Positions 60,044-64,000 of a stretch of 64,000 bases of DNA are shown one piece after another; the stretch's first letter is position 1, and each line of letters begins with the position of its first letter. The stretch lies in the NCBI GenBank assembly GCA_007750655.1, contig CP036290.1, forward strand, positions 4,836,001 to 4,900,000, written 5' to 3'. The position numbers were made by a program, and so were the translations under genes. The notes beneath the pieces were generated by a model, which saw nothing but the letters and a program-made list of their open reading frames with translations, was not told the origin of the DNA and searched no databases. The stretch is from Rohdeia mirabilis (GTDB lineage: Bacteria > Planctomycetota > UBA1135 > GCA-002686595).

Positions 60044-60852
60044 TCGCGCGCTCCTCGGCGATCGTCTTCGGTGGTCGCCACGGCGGCGGAGTCGGCGTCG
60101 GTCGTTCCCAGCGGGACCGCTGCGCCGTCGGTCGCCTCGGCGCGCCCGGCCGCAACGTCCCCGCCCGCGACGCGACCGGCGTCGACCTCGCGTTCGAGCA
60201 GGGCCGTGCGCACCGCGTCCGTGAACGTCTCCATCTCGGCGTCGTCGGCCCGTCGGTCGCACCACATCGGTTCGCCGTACACGATTCCAATGCGCGCGAA
60301 CGGCTTGGGGATCACGAAGCGGTCCCAACTCGGCAGGACCCACCCGCTGTTCGTCGCGAAACCGATCGGCACCACGGGATAGCCGGTCGCGCGCGACATC
60401 CACGCCAGGCCCGCATTCATGCGGTGCAGAGGTCCGCGCGGACCGTCCGGCGTCACGACCACGCCCCGCCCCTGCTTCAGGTCGCGCAGCATCTCGCGCA
60501 GGGCCCGCGGAGCGCCGCGACTCGTCGATCCACGCACGGTGCCGAACCCGAAGCGCCCGAGCAGTCGGTGCATCAACTCGCCGTCCTTGCTGTGCGAGAC
60601 GAGGATCGAGAGGTCGTGCCCCTGGTGGGCGACGATCCCGAGCACCATGCGACCGTGCCACAGAGCGAGTAGGTAGCCGTCGCTCGAGCGGACGGACGCG
60701 AAGTGCTCCTCGCCCTCGACCTCGGTCTTCCAGGTCCGCGCCATCAGACGCAGGAACGGCGGTCCGACCCGCCCGATGCTGCGCAGCGCCAGTCGGCGCA
60801 CGGGCCGACGGATGCGGCTCCAGAGGCGACGAGAAAGTGGTTTGGACGACAC
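60040..60852 (-). CDS. LPLAT/DUF374-family acyltransferase
   Basis: 270 residues from a GTG at 60852 (MSSKPLSRRLWSRIRRPVRR). The family signature is in LLALWHGRMVLGIVAHQGHD, then VSHSKDGELMHRLLGRFGFG and RGSTSRGAPRALREML, and PDGPRGPLHRMN. These define the DUF374 branch (lysophospholipid or lipid A type acyltransferases). It transfers an acyl chain to a lipid at the inner membrane. The C-terminus is a low-complexity Ala/Asp tail. Upstream frame to 61215 has no coding pattern and was cut. Confidence 0.85.
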   Translation of the reverse strand: MSSKPLSRRLWSRIRRPVRRLALRSIGRVGPPFLRLMARTWKTEVEGEEHFASVRSSDGYLLALWHGRMVLGIVAHQGHDLSILVSHSKDGELMHRLLGRFGFGTVRGSTSRGAPRALREMLRDLKQGRGVVVTPDGPRGPLHRMNAGLAWMSRATGYPVVPIGFATNSGWVLPSWDRFVIPKPFARIGIVYGEPMWCDRRADDAEMETFTDAVRTALLEREVDAGRVAGGDVAAGRAEATDGAAVPLGTTDADSAAVATTEDDRRGARE

Positions 60853-61159
60853 GGAGGGGACCTCGCGAGCACGATGCGGAACGGTCCGGGCCGGAGCAAG
60901 GGATGGACGTGGATCCGACTCACCGACCGCGGCGCGAGGACCGGAACCGCGCGGGACACGGTGCCCCGAGGGTCGCGTGCACGTGCTGCGATCGCGTCGA
61001 CCTCCACGTTCGACCGCGCGTTCTCCGAGCAACTGCGGTGAATGCGAACGCCTGGGCCGGGAACTGCTAGGCTGCGCGACGCGCTCGGTCGCCTGGCCGC
61101 TGCACCGCTCACGTTCCGCACCTCTCGAGCTCCACTCGACCCTCCCGACCGGCCCCCGC
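60853..61159. other. Divergent intergenic region
   Basis: 307 bp between the acyltransferase gene and a small acidic-tailed gene. I see no repeat, hairpin or RNA gene that I can support. The promoters for both genes should lie here. Open frames across it have no coding pattern. Confidence 0.45.
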
Positions 61160-61465
61160 ATGGCGACCATCAAGACGCTCGCGCACTTCCTCGACCAACT
61201 CGACGAGTCCGACATCCATTACCACCTCTCCAGCGTGCGCGAGAGTTCGGTGCAGGTGTCGGTGACCGTCGAGGACGAACACTGGGAGTTCGAGTTCCAG
61301 GCCGACGGCAAGGTCGAGGTCCAGGTCTTCGTCAGCGAAGGCGAGATCGAGGACGAGACCGGCCTGACCCGCTTCATCGAGGAGCACGTGGTCGAGGGCG
61401 AGGAGGAGTTCGAGGACGACGAGGAAGAGGACGACGAAGAAGAAGAAGACGACGACGAGGCCTGA
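61160..61465 (+). CDS. Small protein with highly acidic C-terminal tail
   Basis: 101 residues from the ATG at 61160 (MATIKTLAHFLDQLDESDIH). The core to about residue 75 is an alpha/beta fold (SSVRESSVQVSVTVEDEHWE, then FEFQADGKVEVQVFVSEGEI). The tail is almost only Glu and Asp. The acidic tail could interact with basic proteins or RNA. No known family. Confidence 0.65.
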   Translation: MATIKTLAHFLDQLDESDIHYHLSSVRESSVQVSVTVEDEHWEFEFQADGKVEVQVFVSEGEIEDETGLTRFIEEHVVEGEEEFEDDEEEDDEEEEDDDEA

Positions 61466-61564
61466 GCTTCGAGCCGAGGACCCCGCGACCACGTGCCTGC
61501 GACGGGCCCTCGAATCGACGACCTGCGCAGGCGTGGCCCGAACCGACCCGTGACCGGCGACGTG

Positions 61565-61759
61565 ATGGAGAAGCAACCAAGTTCGAAGTCGAGCTGCGGA
61601 TGCTGCGGCGGCGGCGTCTTCGGAAGCATCGGTGCCGTGCTGGCCGCCCTGCTCAGCTACAAGGTGAACGGCAGCATCCTGTGGGCCCTCGTCCACGCCT
61701 TCCTGAGCTGGTTCTACGTGATCTACCACTGGCTGACGTATGGCGAGCTGATGCCGTGA
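61565..61759 (+). CDS. Small Cys/Gly-rich membrane peptide
   Basis: 64 residues from the ATG at 61565 (MEKQPSSKSSCGCCGGGVFG). A CGCCGGG cluster of three Cys precedes one or two hydrophobic segments (SIGAVLAALLSYKVNGSIL, ALVHAFLSWFYVIYHWLTYG). The cysteines could hold a metal or be lipidated. No family recognised. It lies between the acidic-tailed gene and the hemerythrin gene on the same strand. Confidence 0.55.
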   Translation: MEKQPSSKSSCGCCGGGVFGSIGAVLAALLSYKVNGSILWALVHAFLSWFYVIYHWLTYGELMP

Positions 61760-61802
61760 ACGGGCCGCGCGAGCAGACGGGCTCGGTCGCGCGACGATCG
61801 CG

Positions 61803-62306
61803 ATGAAGCGTTGCGCCGAACTTCGCGACCTCTCCGAGGACCACCACCACGGGCTCGTGCTGGCGCGGCGCTGCCGACGGGCGGCGGCGATCGGCGACCA
61901 GAACGTCGTGGCCACGGCCTGGGCCGACGCGCGCCTGCGGTTCGAACGCGAACTGGCGCCACACTTCGCGGCCGAAGAGGCGGCGCTCCTCCCGGCGTTG
62001 CGCGCTGTGGGCGCGAGCGACGTGGCCGATCGCATCGCGTCCGAGCACGCGGCACTGCGCGCCTCCATGGCACCTGGCGCGGACCGGGGAGCCGGGGCGC
62101 TCGACGCCTTCGGGACCCTGCTGCACGACCACATCCGCTTCGAGGAGCGCGTGGTGTTCGAGCGCGCGCAAGACGTCCTCGACCTCGACGCGCTGGGCGC
62201 CGTCCGAGCTGCGCGGAGCACTGCGCCGGTCGAGCGCGTGACCTGCGATCTGCCCATGGCCCGTGGCGAGGGCGGCACCGACCGCGACGGGCCCGGTGCG
62301 AACTAG
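61803..62306 (+). CDS. Hemerythrin-like (HHE domain) protein
   Basis: 167 residues. Iron-site residues are visible in LRDLSEDHHHGLVLARRCR, ELAPHFAAEEAALLPALRAV, RIASEHAALRAS and LLHDHIRFEERVVFERAQ, the four-helix order of the hemerythrin HHE family. It probably binds oxygen or senses iron or oxygen. It ends in an Arg/Asp-rich disordered tail. Followed by a small membrane-protein gene. Confidence 0.88.
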   Translation: MKRCAELRDLSEDHHHGLVLARRCRRAAAIGDQNVVATAWADARLRFERELAPHFAAEEAALLPALRAVGASDVADRIASEHAALRASMAPGADRGAGALDAFGTLLHDHIRFEERVVFERAQDVLDLDALGAVRAARSTAPVERVTCDLPMARGEGGTDRDGPGAN

Positions 62307-62360
62307 GCGCCGCGTCGGGGCGCCGGTAGGGTGCTCGTCGTCGCCCCCGAGCGTTCCGCC

Positions 62361-62711
62361 ATGAAACTTGCGTCCTCCCTGCCCGTCCTCGCGCGCATCG
62401 CCGCCGTGGCGGGCCTCGTCGGCACCGTGCTCTTCGCGACCGCGGGCGACTTCGACTTCGGCTCCTTCGGCGCGATGGAGTGGGTGCTGTTCCTCTTCTT
62501 CCCCGTCGGGCTGGCGCTGGGTCTGGCCTACGGACTCGTCCGGCCCGGCCGCGGAGGCGCACTCGCCATTCTCGCGATCGCTGGCTTCTACGGCGTCCAT
62601 CACGCGATTCACGGCGCCTGGCCGAAGGGCCCGATCTTCCTGTTGCTCGCTTCGCCCGCGCTACTGCTGCTGGTGAGCGCCAAGAAGCGCGGAGACACCG
62701 ATGGCCGCTGA
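62361..62711 (+). CDS. Small multi-pass membrane protein
   Basis: 116 residues from the ATG at 62361 (MKLASSLPVLARIAAVAGLV). Three or four hydrophobic helices (GLVGTVLFATAGDFDFGSFG, EWVLFLFFPVGLALGLAYGL, GGALAILAIAGFYGVHHAIH, GPIFLLLASPALLLLVSAKK). The last 11 bp overlap the start of the VOC gene. Unknown function, perhaps linked to the VOC protein by cotranslation. Confidence 0.65.
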   Translation: MKLASSLPVLARIAAVAGLVGTVLFATAGDFDFGSFGAMEWVLFLFFPVGLALGLAYGLVRPGRGGALAILAIAGFYGVHHAIHGAWPKGPIFLLLASPALLLLVSAKKRGDTDGR

Positions 62712-63090
62712 ACTCGGCTCGCTGATCCTCTTCAGCGAGCGCGTCGAAGCGTTGGCGGCCTTCTATCGGGCGCTCGGCCTCCCGCTCGAGCCCGAGCGAC
62801 ACGGCGACGGCCCGGTGCACCACACCTGCTCGCTGGGCCCGACGCACTTCGCCATCTTCGCGGCGCGCTCGGCCAGCAGCGTCGAACCGGCCGCCGATCA
62901 CCGCGGCGCCGGCGCGCAGTTCCTCGGACTGACCGTGGACGACCTCGGCGCCGCCTTCGCGGTGAGTCGCGAACACGGCGCCGAAGTGGTGCAGGAACCG
63001 AAGTCCTATCCCTGGGGTCGTCGCGCCCTGGTCCGAGATCCGGACGGGCGCGTCGTCGAGCTGTTCGAGCGCCCGCGGGCCGCTCGCTGA
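62701..63090 (+). CDS. VOC-family (glyoxalase-like) protein
   Basis: 129 residues from the ATG at 62701. The paired beta-alpha-beta-beta-beta modules are clear: GSLILFSERVEALAAFYRAL then HTCSLGPTHFAIFAARS, and FLGLTVDDLGAAFAVSREHG then RRALVRDPDGRVVELFERPR. This is the fold of glyoxalase, dioxygenase and antibiotic-resistance proteins; the metal site is not obvious. The start overlaps the upstream gene by 11 bp. Confidence 0.82.
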   Translation: MAAELGSLILFSERVEALAAFYRALGLPLEPERHGDGPVHHTCSLGPTHFAIFAARSASSVEPAADHRGAGAQFLGLTVDDLGAAFAVSREHGAEVVQEPKSYPWGRRALVRDPDGRVVELFERPRAAR

Positions 63091-63094
63091 CCCA

Positions 63095-64000
63095 TCAGGA
63101 CTCGGCCCAGCGGCGGTAGGCCGGCTCGTTCTTACGCACGGCGTCGAGCAGGTCGCGCGTGGCGCGGTCGATCGTGCTCTTGTCCCCGCCCTTGAAGGCT
63201 TCCTTGAAAGCGGCGTGAGCCGTTTGGACCGGTTCACAGCCACCGTCGAGGATGAACGACACGACCAGACCGGACTGGTTCAGGAGCTTCGAGGTGTCCG
63301 CCGCGGCCCGCTCGTCGTCGAGGCTCGGCTCGAGCGGCATGCCCAGGACGCGGGCGAGAGGATCGAGACCGCCTTCGTTGGTCACGTTCTGGATCGACCA
63401 CTTGCGCGCCCAATGGGCGTCCGTGCCGGCGCGCGCCGTGGTCTCCAGGAAGTAGCGATCGACGTAGGACGCGAAGCCGAAGCGCAGCACCGGCGGCAGC
63501 TTCTTCTCCTGGTAGAAGGCGTTGAGCGTGGCGTTGTTGACCCCCGACTTGGCGATTCGTTCACGCGCGTCGGGGCTCGAGTCCAGGGTCTCGACGGCCG
63601 AGATGCCATAGGCGAAGCGCGAGAAGTGACGGCCGAAAGAAGCCCCGTTCTCGTCGTTCAGGTCCCACAGCGCGGCCCCCATCGGCTCGTAGGACTGCTC
63701 GCGCGGAAGCCAGTTGAGGTCCGCGAAGAAGGCGCCGCGGACGCTCGACCAGCCGAAGGCGTCGGTGCCGCCCTGACCGCCGAGGCCACCGGCGAAGGTG
63801 TTGTACTGGTCCTGGGTGCGGAAGATCAGAACCTCGACGTCGTAGGCCGGACGTCCGAAGAAGCGCTCGACGTCGCGTGAGGCGCGCAGCAGGTCCTTGG
63901 CGATCTCGTCCGCCGTGGCGCGCGGAAGGGTGGTGCGGATGACGAGGAGGTCCTCGTAGGGGATGCGCCACTCGCGACCCGTCAGGCTGTGGTACTCGTC
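63095..64000 (-). CDS. Metallopeptidase-like protein (start off the window)
   Basis: The frame is open from the stop at 63095 to the right edge, giving at least 301 residues with the N-terminus missing. The visible part opens with DEYHSLTGREWRIPYEDLL and includes VERFFGRPAYDVEVLIFRTQ, then DQYNTFAGGLGGQGGTDAFG, a pattern like the DUF1570-type proteins. After this come ADLNWLPREQSYEPMGAALW and a long helical end. The zinc motif is not in view. The family call is tentative; the gene at 29492 is the nearest comparison. Confidence 0.55.
   Translation of the reverse strand, partial: DEYHSLTGREWRIPYEDLLVIRTTLPRATADEIAKDLLRASRDVERFFGRPAYDVEVLIFRTQDQYNTFAGGLGGQGGTDAFGWSSVRGAFFADLNWLPREQSYEPMGAALWDLNDENGASFGRHFSRFAYGISAVETLDSSPDARERIAKSGVNNATLNAFYQEKKLPPVLRFGFASYVDRYFLETTARAGTDAHWARKWSIQNVTNEGGLDPLARVLGMPLEPSLDDERAAADTSKLLNQSGLVVSFILDGGCEPVQTAHAAFKEAFKGGDKSTIDRATRDLLDAVRKNEPAYRRWAES

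Overview
The window is GC-rich (about 70%), densely coded DNA from one bacterial chromosome. It has a polar-type flagellar rod/hook cluster, RpoN-type promoters, many secreted beta-propeller and haem proteins, large DUF1570-like metallopeptidases, few Shine-Dalgarno sequences, and an ECF sigma factor fused to a membrane and extracytoplasmic part. Together these suggest a member of the Planctomycetota. That assignment is inferred from gene content and style; there is no rRNA here to confirm it.

Layout. 1-6.4 kb: flagellar genes, all on the minus strand, in two units (fliK-flgD-flgE and flgF-flgG-flgA). Each unit is headed by a clear -24/-12 sigma-54 promoter that almost touches the start codon. 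6.7-12.5 kb: a secreted beta-propeller/di-haem cytochrome, a secreted propeller protein, a small lipoprotein and rpiA. 12.5-15 kb: an ECF sigma factor whose C-terminus is a membrane anchor plus two copies of an unknown domain, bracketed by two 114-bp palindromes. 15-17.8 kb: a DsbD-type thiol-disulfide reductase in which the first cysteine of the thioredoxin CxxC is encoded by in-frame TGA, a probable selenocysteine. 18-25 kb: a ribonucleotide-reductase-like protein without catalytic motifs, an MddA/NnrU-like methyltransferase, small lipoproteins and murJ. 25-28 kb: gyrA-yqeY. 28-42 kb: mixed housekeeping and metabolic genes (flavin reductase, MgtC, two metallopeptidases, RNase HIII, cystathionine beta-synthase, PhzF, methyltransferase, GNAT-membrane fusion, aldo/keto reductase). 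42-64 kb: lipoproteins, a PLD-family enzyme, a DUF455/ATP-grasp fusion with a membrane protein and a sulfatase-like enzyme, transporters (ZIP, CPA2), an S9 peptidase, an acyltransferase/hydrolase pair, hemerythrin and VOC proteins, and a metallopeptidase-like gene running off the right edge.

The most striking non-coding feature is a family of eight long near-perfect palindromes (about 110-117 bp) between 12.5 and 41.2 kb. Each copy differs in its arms, but the differences are mirrored in the opposite arm, so the hairpin is kept. Several sit flush against stop or start codons, in places supplying the stop codon and filling the whole intergenic space. They occur as four pairs, each pair enclosing a short segment or gene cassette. 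They look like a REP/REPIN-type mobile hairpin family that has become gene punctuation.

The two strongest leads are the candidate selenoprotein (15282-15284) and the palindrome family. The near-leaderless sigma-54 promoters, the sigma-sensor fusion and the degenerate reductase follow.
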